Part shown: positions 1 to 5,683 of the stretch, piece by piece
Layout of the letters: each line of letters begins with the position of its first letter
Numbering within the stretch: position 1 is the first letter of the stretch
Assembly: GCA_905236955.1 (NCBI GenBank)
Contig: CAJOQW010000133.1
Coordinates: 1 to 10,138, forward strand
Length of the DNA stretch: 10,138 nucleotides
Direction: 5' to 3'
From: an uncultured Bacteroidales bacterium
GTDB lineage: Bacteria > Bacteroidota > Bacteroidia > Bacteroidales > UBA932
Made by a program: the position numbers and the translations under genes
The notes under the pieces: model-generated
What the model saw: only the letters and a program-made list of their open reading frames with translations
Databases searched by the model: none
Told to the model about the DNA's origin: nothing

Positions 1-96
1 GGCTTCCTGGACGGTCTTTTGGTATTTGTTGCCGCGGTTGTCGGTGAGGGTGACGACGGTGCCGTTGGCGGGGATCTGGTAGTTGTACACGGTCAT
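1..96 (-). CDS. Partial unrecognised reading frame running off the left edge
   Basis: A minus-strand frame is open from a stop (TAG at 141-139) down to base 1, with the first ATG at 96-94. Its codons nearly all end in G or C, like the confident genes in the window, which is the main reason to think it is coding. The visible residues include TVYNYQIPANGTVVTLTDN and are polar, with no motif I can name. It may not start at 96: residues read upstream (SGYLDKEEL) also look protein-like until about base 118, where the neighbouring dipeptidase fragment begins on the other strand. The piece could therefore be the interior of a longer gene joined to foreign sequence there. No function is proposed. Confidence 0.35.
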   Translation of the reverse strand, partial: MTVYNYQIPANGTVVTLTDNRGNKYQKTVQEA

Positions 97-122
97 GAGT
101 TCTTCTTTGTCCAGGTACCCCG

Positions 123-473
123 ATGTTCCGCGAACGGCCTATAGGCTGCCAGCAGAGCGGGATGACCATGGTGTGCCAGATGCGTTCCTTCCTGCCGGGC
201 GAAGTGGGCGGCGTCACCTATTTCAACTTGGACGATGCCACCATGGTAGCCTACGTCCCCGTTTACTGCTGCATCGACCGGGTACCGGAACCCTTCCGCC
301 GTGAGAACAACGACATACGCACCTTCTCCACGGGCAGCGCGTTCTGGATGAACAACTTCGTGGCCAATATGGTCTATCCCCGCTACAGCGCCATGATCGG
401 CGACCTTCGCGAGGCGCAGTCAGAGCTGGAAGATTTCTACGCCGAAGACCGTTACATCAAACCGGGCGAATGA
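123..473 (+). pseudogene. C69-family dipeptidase fragment, cut at both ends
   Basis: The 116-residue frame matches the C-terminal third of a peptidase family C69 dipeptidase (PepD-like, N-terminal-nucleophile hydrolases of about 450-560 residues). Recognisable family stretches are ERPIGCQQSGMTMVCQMRS near residues 4-22, the tract YVPVYCCIDRVPEPF near 44-58, and GSAFWMNNFVANMVYPRYS near 71-89 followed by AMIGDLRE. The N-terminal catalytic cysteine and about the first two-thirds are absent: an in-frame TGA lies at 96-98 and family similarity stops near base 120. The C-terminus is also missing, because the frame ends at TGA 471-473, soon after the position equivalent to LExFY, where relatives usually continue for roughly 100 residues. 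It overlaps the end of the convergent gamma-subunit gene by 17 bp. It cannot be an active peptidase. It is a decayed or rearranged remnant, or an assembly junction; base composition resembles the rest of the window. Confidence 0.6.
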
Positions 474-999
474 TCTCCATCCCCTTGCGGATGGCCTCTT
501 CGTTCTTGGGGATGAGGTCCCAATGCCTTTCGGGAAGGGTTTTGCGAAGCCCCTTCAGTACGCTGTCGATGGAAACCATCGGGCATATCTTCAGGAGGCC
601 TCCCAGCACAATCATGTTGAACACCTTGGTCATGCCCAGTTCCGCAGCGGTGTCCATCGCATCTATCTTGTAGATGCGTATGTCCTTGCGGGTGGGAGGA
701 TTGATTATGCCATAACTGTCGTAGATGATGGCACCGCCCTTCTTCACCTTCGGCTCGAACTTGTCGAGCGAAGGCTGGTTGAGGACTATCACCACATCGT
801 AGCTGCTGATCACCGGTGAGGCGATTGCCTCGTCGGCGACTATGACGGTACAGTTGGCAGTGCCGCCGCGCTGTTCGGGGCCGTATGCCGGCATCCAGGT
901 CACTTCCTTGCCTTCCATAAGGCCTGAATAGGCCAGGATCTTGCCCATGGAGAGGACTCCCTGTCCTCCGAATCCTGAAATGATTATTTCGTTTGTCAT
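457..999 (-). CDS. vorC: 2-oxoacid:ferredoxin oxidoreductase, gamma subunit (VorC/KorC type)
   Basis: The 180-residue protein is the gamma subunit of a four-part 2-oxoacid:acceptor oxidoreductase, a cytoplasmic enzyme that decarboxylates a 2-oxoacid to acyl-CoA and reduces ferredoxin. The family signature is clear: a glycine-rich N-terminus SGFGGQGVLSMGKIL (about residues 8-22), the tract YGPEQRGGTANCTV (39-52), and ASPVISSYDVVIVLNQPSLDK-like core strands after it. The length is normal for the family, so the 3' end appears intact although it overlaps the dipeptidase remnant. The ATG at 999-997 lies 4 bp after the beta subunit's stop, which points to translational coupling. I name it vorC because the alpha subunit resembles VorB proteins of Bacteroidota; substrate choice (branched-chain oxoacids versus 2-oxoglutarate, KorC) cannot be settled from sequence by eye. 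Confidence 0.9.
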   Translation of the reverse strand: MTNEIIISGFGGQGVLSMGKILAYSGLMEGKEVTWMPAYGPEQRGGTANCTVIVADEAIASPVISSYDVVIVLNQPSLDKFEPKVKKGGAIIYDSYGIINPPTRKDIRIYKIDAMDTAAELGMTKVFNMIVLGGLLKICPMVSIDSVLKGLRKTLPERHWDLIPKNEEAIRKGMEIIRPV

Positions 1000-1003
1000 G
1001 GCA

Positions 1004-1774
1004 TTATTCTTTACCTGTATCCTTGAGATCCCCTAAAGGATAGAACGGAACCATGTTCTCTTCCATCCATTTGAACGACTTTTCGGGAGACATCTTCCAG
1101 CCCGAATTGCAGGTGGAGACGATCTCCACCAGGTTGGAGCCCTTGCCTTGCAGCGAATACTCGAAGGCCTTGCGGATGGCGGCTTTCGCCTTGCGGATGG
1201 CCGGTACCGTGTGCACCGTCTGGCGTGTGACATAGCAGGTCCCGGGAAGGATTGCGGCTATATCGGCAATCTTGAGCGGATAACCGTGGAGGGCGACCTC
1301 GCGGCCATAGGGGCAGGTGACCGTCTTCTGGCCCAGCAGCGTGGTCGGGGCCATCTGGCCGCCTGTCATCCCATAAATGGCGTTGTTAATGAAGATGATG
1401 GTGATATTCTCCTTGCGGTTGAGGGCGTGGATGGTCTCGGCGGTGCCTATGCAGGCCAGGTCGCCGTCACCCTGATAGGTGAACACCAGCCTGTCGGGCC
1501 AGAGGCGTTTGATGGCGCTGGCCAGCGCGGGTGCGCGTCCGTGGGCGGCCTCTTCCCAATCCACGTCGATATATCGGTATGCGAACACCGAGCAGCCGAC
1601 GGGAGACACCGCTATGGTCTTGTCACGCATGCCCATGTCGTCTATCACTTCAGCCACCAGCTTGTGGACTGTGCCGTGGGGACATCCGGGGCAGTAGTGC
1701 ATCGGGGTTTCGTTGAGGAGTTCCGGTTTCTTGTAAACCAGCTCGCCGGTATTGATTATTTCTTCTCTTGTCAT
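1004..1774 (-). CDS. vorA: 2-oxoacid:ferredoxin oxidoreductase, beta subunit (TPP-binding)
   Basis: This 256-residue protein carries the thiamine pyrophosphate-binding domain of the oxidoreductase. The TPP/Mg motif is visible as GDGD at residues 102-105 followed, about 25 residues later, by NNAIYGMTGGQ (130-140). Upstream are YCPGCPHG (27-34), with two cysteines typical of KorB/VorA-type beta subunits, and SPVGCSVFAYRY (57-68). The family pairs this chain with the alpha subunit to form the active site that decarboxylates the oxoacid and passes electrons to the Fe-S subunit. The C-terminal region (EIVSTCNSGWKMSP) is also typical and the length is complete. It starts 12 bp after the alpha subunit's stop and ends 4 bp before the gamma subunit. 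2-Oxoglutarate specificity (KorB) remains possible; gene context with ilvE favours branched-chain oxoacids. Confidence 0.92.
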   Translation of the reverse strand: MTREEIINTGELVYKKPELLNETPMHYCPGCPHGTVHKLVAEVIDDMGMRDKTIAVSPVGCSVFAYRYIDVDWEEAAHGRAPALASAIKRLWPDRLVFTYQGDGDLACIGTAETIHALNRKENITIIFINNAIYGMTGGQMAPTTLLGQKTVTCPYGREVALHGYPLKIADIAAILPGTCYVTRQTVHTVPAIRKAKAAIRKAFEYSLQGKGSNLVEIVSTCNSGWKMSPEKSFKWMEENMVPFYPLGDLKDTGKE

Positions 1775-1786
1775 GTCGTTCCGGGA

Positions 1787-2866
1787 TTAAATCATTTTCT
1801 TGAGTGCCTCAAGGGCTTCATCGGGATCGGGGACGATGCCGCCCAGGCGGCCGTAATGCTCTACCGGCAGGCTGCAACCGACAGCCAGCTTGACGTCCTC
1901 TATCATCTGGCCTGCGTTGAATTCAAGTACAAGGATGCCCTTGACTTTCCTGCCCAAGGCCTCGATCTGCCTGGTCGGGAAGGGCCATAGCGTGATGGGC
2001 AGCAGAAGGCCCACCTTTATGCCTTCCCCGCGGGCAAGCTGGATGGTCTTCTTCGCAATGCGCGCTGCAGAACCGAACGCCACTATGAGCCAGTCGGCAT
2101 CTTCGCACATATACTCTTCGTAACGGACTTCTTTCTCTTCACATTCCTTGTACTTCGCCTGGATGCGGAGGTTGTTCTGCTCCATGACTTCGCTCTGGAG
2201 TTCGAGGCTTGTGATGATGTTGGGGTGAGTGCGGCCCATGCGGCCGGTGGCGGCCCAGGGGCATTCCTTCATGATCTGCTCCTCGGTACGGCGGGGCTTG
2301 AATCCGGGAAGCACCACCTTCTCCATCATCTGGCCGATGACGCCGTCGGAGAGGATCATGGCCGGATTGCGGTACCTGAAGGCAAGCTCGAAGGCGAGGT
2401 CCACGAAATCGGCCATCTCCTGAACCGATGAAGGCGCAAGGGTGATGAGCCTGTAGTCGCCGTGGCCGCCGCCCTTGACGGTCTGGAAATAATCGGACTG
2501 GCTGGGCTGTATGGTGCCGAGACCGGGACCGCCGCGCATGCAGTTGAATACTACGCATGGCAGTTCGGCTCCCGCCAGGTAGGACATGCCTTCCTGCATG
2601 AGGGAGATGCCGGGGCTGGATGAGGATGTCATCACCCTTTTGCCCGTGCCGGCGCCACCATATACCATATTGATGGATGCTAGTTCGCTTTCCGCCTGAA
2701 GCACCACCATCCCGGTGGTCTCCCAGGGTTTCTGTGCGGCGAGCGTCTCGAGTACTTCGCTCTGCGGCGTGATGGGATATCCGAAATATCCGTCGCAGCC
2801 GCAGCGGATCGCTGCGAGGGCGATTGCCTCGTTGCCTTTGATGAGGCTCACTTCTTTCTCTGCCAT
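1787..2866 (-). CDS. vorB: 2-oxoacid:ferredoxin oxidoreductase, alpha subunit (VorB type)
   Basis: The 359-residue alpha subunit resembles proteins annotated in Bacteroidota as 3-methyl-2-oxobutanoate dehydrogenase subunit VorB. It holds the pyrimidine-binding domain of the TPP enzyme at its N-terminus, with GNEAIALAAI (11-20), GYFGYPITPQSEVLETL (26-42) and VLQAESELASINMVYGGAG (55-73), where the conserved glutamate activates TPP. The loop MTSSSSPGISLMQEG (79-93) and RGGPGLGTIQPSQSDYFQ (111-128) are further hallmarks. The C-terminal third is the transketolase-C-like domain. It begins 4 bp after the ferredoxin stop. A GGAGGAG tract (2874-2880 on the complement), made by the last Glu codons of that gene, sits 7 nt before the ATG and would serve as a Shine-Dalgarno site, though this phylum rarely depends on one. 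Specificity for branched-chain oxoacids is inferred. Confidence 0.92.
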   Translation of the reverse strand: MAEKEVSLIKGNEAIALAAIRCGCDGYFGYPITPQSEVLETLAAQKPWETTGMVVLQAESELASINMVYGGAGTGKRVMTSSSSPGISLMQEGMSYLAGAELPCVVFNCMRGGPGLGTIQPSQSDYFQTVKGGGHGDYRLITLAPSSVQEMADFVDLAFELAFRYRNPAMILSDGVIGQMMEKVVLPGFKPRRTEEQIMKECPWAATGRMGRTHPNIITSLELQSEVMEQNNLRIQAKYKECEEKEVRYEEYMCEDADWLIVAFGSAARIAKKTIQLARGEGIKVGLLLPITLWPFPTRQIEALGRKVKGILVLEFNAGQMIEDVKLAVGCSLPVEHYGRLGGIVPDPDEALEALKKMI

Positions 2867-2870
2867 GACT

Positions 2871-3101
2871 TTACTCCTCCTTTTTACGATAAACGGTGAT
2901 ACATCCGTCCGGGCAGACTATAGCGCAGCTTGCACATCCTATGCAGATGTCTTCCTTGACGGGGTGGGTATAATGATACCCTTTTGTGTTGACGGTCTTG
3001 GGCGTAAGCTCCAAGACTCCGAGCGGGCACGCGAGCACGCAGAGGTTGCATCCTTTGCACCTCTCCGTATCCACCACCACCGCTCCATGCATTTTGGCCA
3101 T
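2871..3101 (-). CDS. vorD: 2[4Fe-4S] ferredoxin subunit of the 2-oxoacid oxidoreductase
   Basis: The 76-residue protein has two complete [4Fe-4S] cluster motifs: CKGCNLCVLACP (cysteines 15, 18, 21, 25) and CIGCASCAIVCP (cysteines 53, 56, 59, 63). The spacing CxxCxxCxxxCP is that of bacterial-type dicluster ferredoxins. In the Vor/Kor family such a small protein is the delta subunit, which relays electrons from the TPP active site to soluble ferredoxin. The first gene of the oxidoreductase set usually encodes it, as here, directly ahead of the alpha subunit with a 4-bp gap. The N-terminus MHGAVVVDTERCKGC fits relatives, supporting the ATG at 3101-3099. A role as a free ferredoxin is less likely given its position. 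Confidence 0.9.
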   Translation of the reverse strand: MAKMHGAVVVDTERCKGCNLCVLACPLGVLELTPKTVNTKGYHYTHPVKEDICIGCASCAIVCPDGCITVYRKKEE

Positions 3102-3112
3102 TGTCTTTTTTA

Positions 3113-3295
3113 TTAAGGGTTATAAATATCCTTGTTATAGAAATCCAAGATCCTGTCCAGCATCTCGAGAGCCCCTTTGGCGGGGCTGTCGGGATTGATG
3201 GAAATAGCTTCCAGATAATGGTTCATGGCATTCTGCCAGTCCCCCCTTTTCCGGAATTCATTGCCGAGCCTGTATTCCTTTTCGTCTTCCGTCAT
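3113..3295 (-). CDS. Small TPR-like protein of the Vor operon
   Basis: The 60-residue protein looks like little more than one tetratricopeptide repeat pair: the tract GNEFRKRGDWQNAMNHYLEA (11-30) has the TPR pattern of small and large residues (G-N/Y-x-x-x-x-G-x-x-x-x-A-x-x-x-Y-x-x-A), followed by ISINPDSPAKGALEMLDRIL. It is acidic to neutral and has no signal peptide or membrane segment, so it should be cytoplasmic. Its ATG overlaps the ilvE stop codon in an ATGA junction, a strong sign of real, coupled translation, and the ferredoxin gene follows after 11 bp. I recall similar small proteins next to Vor genes in other Bacteroidota, but cannot verify this here. A scaffold or assembly role for the oxidoreductase is conceivable; no function is established from sequence. 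Confidence 0.75.
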   Translation of the reverse strand: MTEDEKEYRLGNEFRKRGDWQNAMNHYLEAISINPDSPAKGALEMLDRILDFYNKDIYNP

Positions 3296-4338
3296 TTTTT
3301 ATCGACAACCATGCACCATCCGTACCTGTCGGGAAGAAGGCCCTTCTGGATGCCGATCATGGTGTTGTAGAGTTTACGGCTTACGGGCCCGCATTCATTG
3401 GGATCGCCGAAGCGGTATGTCCTGGTTATTTCGGAAGATTCGAGGGCCGGTTTGTCGTCGATGCTGCAGAGGGGGGTTATCACCACCGCGGTGCCGCAGG
3501 AGTTCGCCTCGTCCATTTCCGCGAGTTCTTCGACCGGTATCCTCCTTGTCTCGACCTTGAGGCCCATGTCGGCAGCGATGGTCCTGAGGGACTTGTTGGT
3601 GATCGAGGGAAGTATGCTGCAGGAATCGGGGGTGACATAGGTGCCGCCTTTGATCGCGAAGAAGTTCGACGAGCCGAATTCCTCGATCTGCGAATGTGTG
3701 GCAGTGTCGAGGAAGAGAAGTTCCCTATAGCCCATCTTGTGGGCCAGGTTGTAGGCGTGGAGGCTCTGCGCGTAGTTCGCCCCCAGTTTGAAACGTCCGC
3801 TTCCGTATGTGGCCGCACGGTCGTAGTTGCGGGAAAGTACGGCGGTTCCTGGCTTGAGTGCCTGAGCGCCGGAGTAGGTTCCTACCGGAGAACTCATTAC
3901 GACGAACGCGACGTCGTCCGAGTTGCGGATACCGAGCTGTGGATTGATTCCGAAAAGCACGGGACGAAGGTACAGGGAGGCGCCCGATTCATAAGGAGGG
4001 ATACAATCCCAGTTCGCCCTCACGCACATGGCGCACATCTCTATGAACATCTCCTCTGAAGGATATGCCATGTCGAGATATTCTGCGCTGTTCATGAGGC
4101 GCTTGGCATTCTCATCCGGACGGAACATCCTCACCGTGCCGTCCACGCCGCGGAAGGCCTTGAGACCCTCGAAACATGCGGGAGCATAATGGAGCACGCC
4201 AGCGAAGCTATGGATGTTGAGATTGAAATCTGCGGAGATCTCCGGTTTCCCCCACGCTCCGCCCTCGTACTTGGCTGTCACGATGGCTTGCGTCGGATAA
4301 TAAGCGAATGACCTTTTCGAATAATCGATTTTCTCCAT
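3292..4338 (-). CDS. ilvE: Branched-chain amino acid aminotransferase
   Basis: The 348-residue fold-type IV PLP enzyme transfers the amino group between Val, Leu or Ile and 2-oxoglutarate. It belongs to the longer BCAT group (eukaryote-like, about 340-360 residues) as shown by HSFAGVLHYAPACFEGLKAF (43-62), FRPDENAKRLMNSAEYLDM (72-90) and LYLRPVLFG (122-130). The PLP-binding lysine is Lys184 in GRFKLGANYA, the cofactor-binding glutamate region is SQIEEFGSSNFF (216-227), and SCGTAVVITPL (280-290) is the late conserved loop. Nothing essential is missing. It lies 28 bp after the kinase gene and overlaps the following TPR-like gene by 4 bp. Between an acyl kinase and a branched-chain oxoacid oxidoreductase it probably feeds catabolism, though the enzyme is reversible and could also serve synthesis. 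Confidence 0.95.
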   Translation of the reverse strand: MEKIDYSKRSFAYYPTQAIVTAKYEGGAWGKPEISADFNLNIHSFAGVLHYAPACFEGLKAFRGVDGTVRMFRPDENAKRLMNSAEYLDMAYPSEEMFIEMCAMCVRANWDCIPPYESGASLYLRPVLFGINPQLGIRNSDDVAFVVMSSPVGTYSGAQALKPGTAVLSRNYDRAATYGSGRFKLGANYAQSLHAYNLAHKMGYRELLFLDTATHSQIEEFGSSNFFAIKGGTYVTPDSCSILPSITNKSLRTIAADMGLKVETRRIPVEELAEMDEANSCGTAVVITPLCSIDDKPALESSEITRTYRFGDPNECGPVSRKLYNTMIGIQKGLLPDRYGWCMVVDKK

Positions 4339-4366
4339 GTCGAATAATTATGTGGTTATCAGTGTT

Positions 4367-5536
4367 CTAGTCTTCGATAAGGTGGTCTTTGTCGTAGGTA
4401 TGGACCTTGGCTTTGCCGGAAAGGACGATGTAACCGTTTTCTGCCAGGCTCCTCAGTTCGTCCTCGCCGGGATAGATGCGGATGTCCGGGAAAAGATGCC
4501 CGACACGGCGGGTTATCTCGTCCGTGACATACTTGCTGTGGGCTACTCCTCCGGTAAAGATGAGGACGTCGACCTTTCCGCACACATCGGCGGTTTCGGC
4601 CGCAATATATTTGGCGATGTTCAGTATGAAGGCGTCCATGAAGACCTTGTATTCCGGGATTCCTGCGAGGGCCCTTTCCTGGATGACCCTCATGTCGTTG
4701 GTGCCGAAATACGCCACGGCGCCTCCGCCTCCCACCAGCTTATGGCGGATTTCATCGGCAGTATACTTGCCGCTGAAACACATGTCCACCAGCTGGAGCG
4801 GAGGACAGCATCCTGCCCTTTCCGGGGTGATAGGGCCGTCCCCCCCGAGGCCGTGGCTGGTGTCGATGACCCTCCCTTTGTGGTGGAGGGAGATGGTGAC
4901 GCCGCCGCCCATATGGCACACGATGGCTGTTATGTCATTGGTCTCATGACCGATTTCGGCAAGATACCTTCGGACTATGGCCCTGGAATTGAGAGCATGG
5001 AACAAGGTTTCGCGACGGAACTCGGGAATGCCGCCGAGCCTGCACTCCGGCAGCATCTCGTCGGCCATCGGAGGATCGGCCACATATGCCCTGCAGGGAC
5101 CGAAAGGCCCTTCCACACCCTTGGCCGCACGGGCCTCGTTGACTTCTTCCGCCAGGTCTTCGGCCATGACCGCGCTGAGATTGCAGGCATGCTTGCCGTC
5201 ACGGCCGCTCATGAGCACCTCGCGCATGTCGGCGTTGACATCGTAGATGCCGGTTATTACCGGTGTGAAAAGACCGCCCCTGGCCATGATCACGTCCACT
5301 TCTTCGCACGGCACCTTGTTGTCAAGCAGGAATTTCAGGGCTGCGTCATGGCGCATCGGCAACTGGTCGGCAAAATACGGCACCTTGGCGATCTCTTCCT
5401 TGGGATGGTCCACGTTCCCCTCGTATGCGAGGATGCCGTCCTTGTAATAAGCGAACTTGCTGGAGGTGGATCCGGTGTCTATGGTGAAGATGTTGCCCTT
5501 TACAGGCCTGTTGTGCAGAGTTATAGGATCTTGCAT
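4367..5536 (-). CDS. buk: Butyrate kinase family acyl kinase (probably branched-chain)
   Basis: The 389-residue cytoplasmic protein belongs to the acetate/butyrate kinase branch of the ASKHA fold, which interconverts acyl phosphate plus ADP and acid plus ATP. Visible sites are the phosphate-1 loop FTIDTGSTSSKFAYY (17-31), ARGGLFTPV (85-93), the phosphate-2 loop CHMGGGVTISLHHKGRVIDT (207-226), DGPITPERAG (233-242), and the adenosine-side motif IFTGGVAHSKYV (326-337) with YPGEDEL (355-361). Butyrate kinases are usually near 355 residues; this one has about 13 extra residues at the N-terminus and a tail after the normal end (VHTYDKDHLIED). A start at an internal codon cannot be excluded, but no other ATG lies before the phosphate-1 loop. 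It is first in the operon; its neighbours suggest isobutyryl, isovaleryl or 2-methylbutyryl phosphate as substrate. No partner phosphotransbutyrylase gene is adjacent on either side. Confidence 0.93.
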   Translation of the reverse strand: MQDPITLHNRPVKGNIFTIDTGSTSSKFAYYKDGILAYEGNVDHPKEEIAKVPYFADQLPMRHDAALKFLLDNKVPCEEVDVIMARGGLFTPVITGIYDVNADMREVLMSGRDGKHACNLSAVMAEDLAEEVNEARAAKGVEGPFGPCRAYVADPPMADEMLPECRLGGIPEFRRETLFHALNSRAIVRRYLAEIGHETNDITAIVCHMGGGVTISLHHKGRVIDTSHGLGGDGPITPERAGCCPPLQLVDMCFSGKYTADEIRHKLVGGGGAVAYFGTNDMRVIQERALAGIPEYKVFMDAFILNIAKYIAAETADVCGKVDVLIFTGGVAHSKYVTDEITRRVGHLFPDIRIYPGEDELRSLAENGYIVLSGKAKVHTYDKDHLIED

Positions 5537-5548
5537 GTAGTTATTATC

Positions 5549-5580
5549 ACAATTTAATAGAGGCTGCTACGAATTTACAA
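5549..5580 (-). promoter_or_regulatory. Possible weak promoter for the buk-vor operon
   Basis: On the minus strand TTG (5580-5578) is followed after 21 nt by TAAATTGT (5556-5549), a partial match to the Bacteroidota pattern TTTG then TAnnTTTG about 19-21 nt on. It would place the transcript start only a few bases before the buk ATG. The match is imperfect and the region is AT-rich, so chance is quite possible. Confidence 0.25.
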
Positions 5581-5605
5581 CTTTTTTTTGAAACATCCTT
5601 ATATT

Positions 5606-5621
5606 TTGAAAGATTTTTCAA
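5606..5621. repeat. 6-bp inverted repeat in the divergent promoter region
   Basis: TTGAAA and TTTCAA flank a 4-nt spacer (GATT), giving a perfect 6-bp dyad at the middle of the intergenic region. It is upstream of both predicted promoters, where a dimeric regulator could bind. It is AT-rich and short enough to be chance, and it could equally form a weak hairpin. Confidence 0.3.
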
Positions 5622-5669
5622 GACAAATCCTATGAAACATCAGCCCCCCCTGATTTGAAAATAAAATCA

Positions 5670-5677
5670 TATCTTTG
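5670..5677 (+). promoter_or_regulatory. Bacteroidota-type -7 promoter element of the MscS gene set
   Basis: TATCTTTG matches the Bacteroidota -7 consensus TAnnTTTG exactly. The usual TTTG -33 element is not at the expected distance: the nearest TTTG (5654-5657) is 12 nt upstream, and the expected site falls in the C-run. The element ends only 6 nt before the ATG at 5684, so transcription would begin at or within a few bases of the start codon, giving a leaderless or nearly leaderless message. Confidence 0.5.
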
Positions 5678-5683
5678 TAAACC

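Larger units (their letters stand above)
457..5536 (-). other. Probable seven-gene operon for branched-chain amino acid fermentation
   Basis: Seven minus-strand genes follow each other with gaps of 28 bp (buk to ilvE), a 4-bp ATGA overlap (ilvE to the TPR-like gene), 11 bp, 4 bp, 12 bp and 4 bp. No promoter-sized gap or hairpin terminator is visible between them, so one transcript starting upstream of 5536 is the simplest reading. Known family roles give a coherent route: transamination of Val/Leu/Ile, oxidative decarboxylation of the 2-oxoacid by a ferredoxin oxidoreductase, then substrate-level phosphorylation by an acyl kinase. The phosphate acyltransferase needed between the last two steps is not in the window. 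That the operon works catabolically is an inference from gene content; the aminotransferase and Vor reactions are both reversible. Confidence 0.7.
5537..5683. promoter_or_regulatory. Divergent intergenic region between buk and the MscS-type channel
   Basis: This 147-bp stretch is the only sizeable non-coding gap in the window and is markedly more AT-rich than the genes. It must hold the promoters of both divergent gene sets. Besides the elements listed separately it has a run of eight T (5582-5589), a run of seven C (5644-5650) and two copies of GAAACAT (5590-5596 and 5634-5640). I see no riboswitch-like or small-RNA structure. Confidence 0.7.

Noticed and set aside
457..473. Possible bidirectional terminator between the dipeptidase remnant and vorC
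   Set aside because: The two reading frames overlap here and I see no inverted repeat followed by a T-run on either strand.
1148..1990. 280-residue open frame on the plus strand opposite the beta and alpha subunit genes
   Set aside because: It spans the junction of two confidently identified minus-strand genes and has no recognisable domain, so it is a shadow frame.
4337..5557. 406-residue open frame on the plus strand opposite buk
   Set aside because: It lies fully antisense to a well-supported kinase gene and its residues show no family motif; long antisense frames are common in GC-rich genes with biased third positions.
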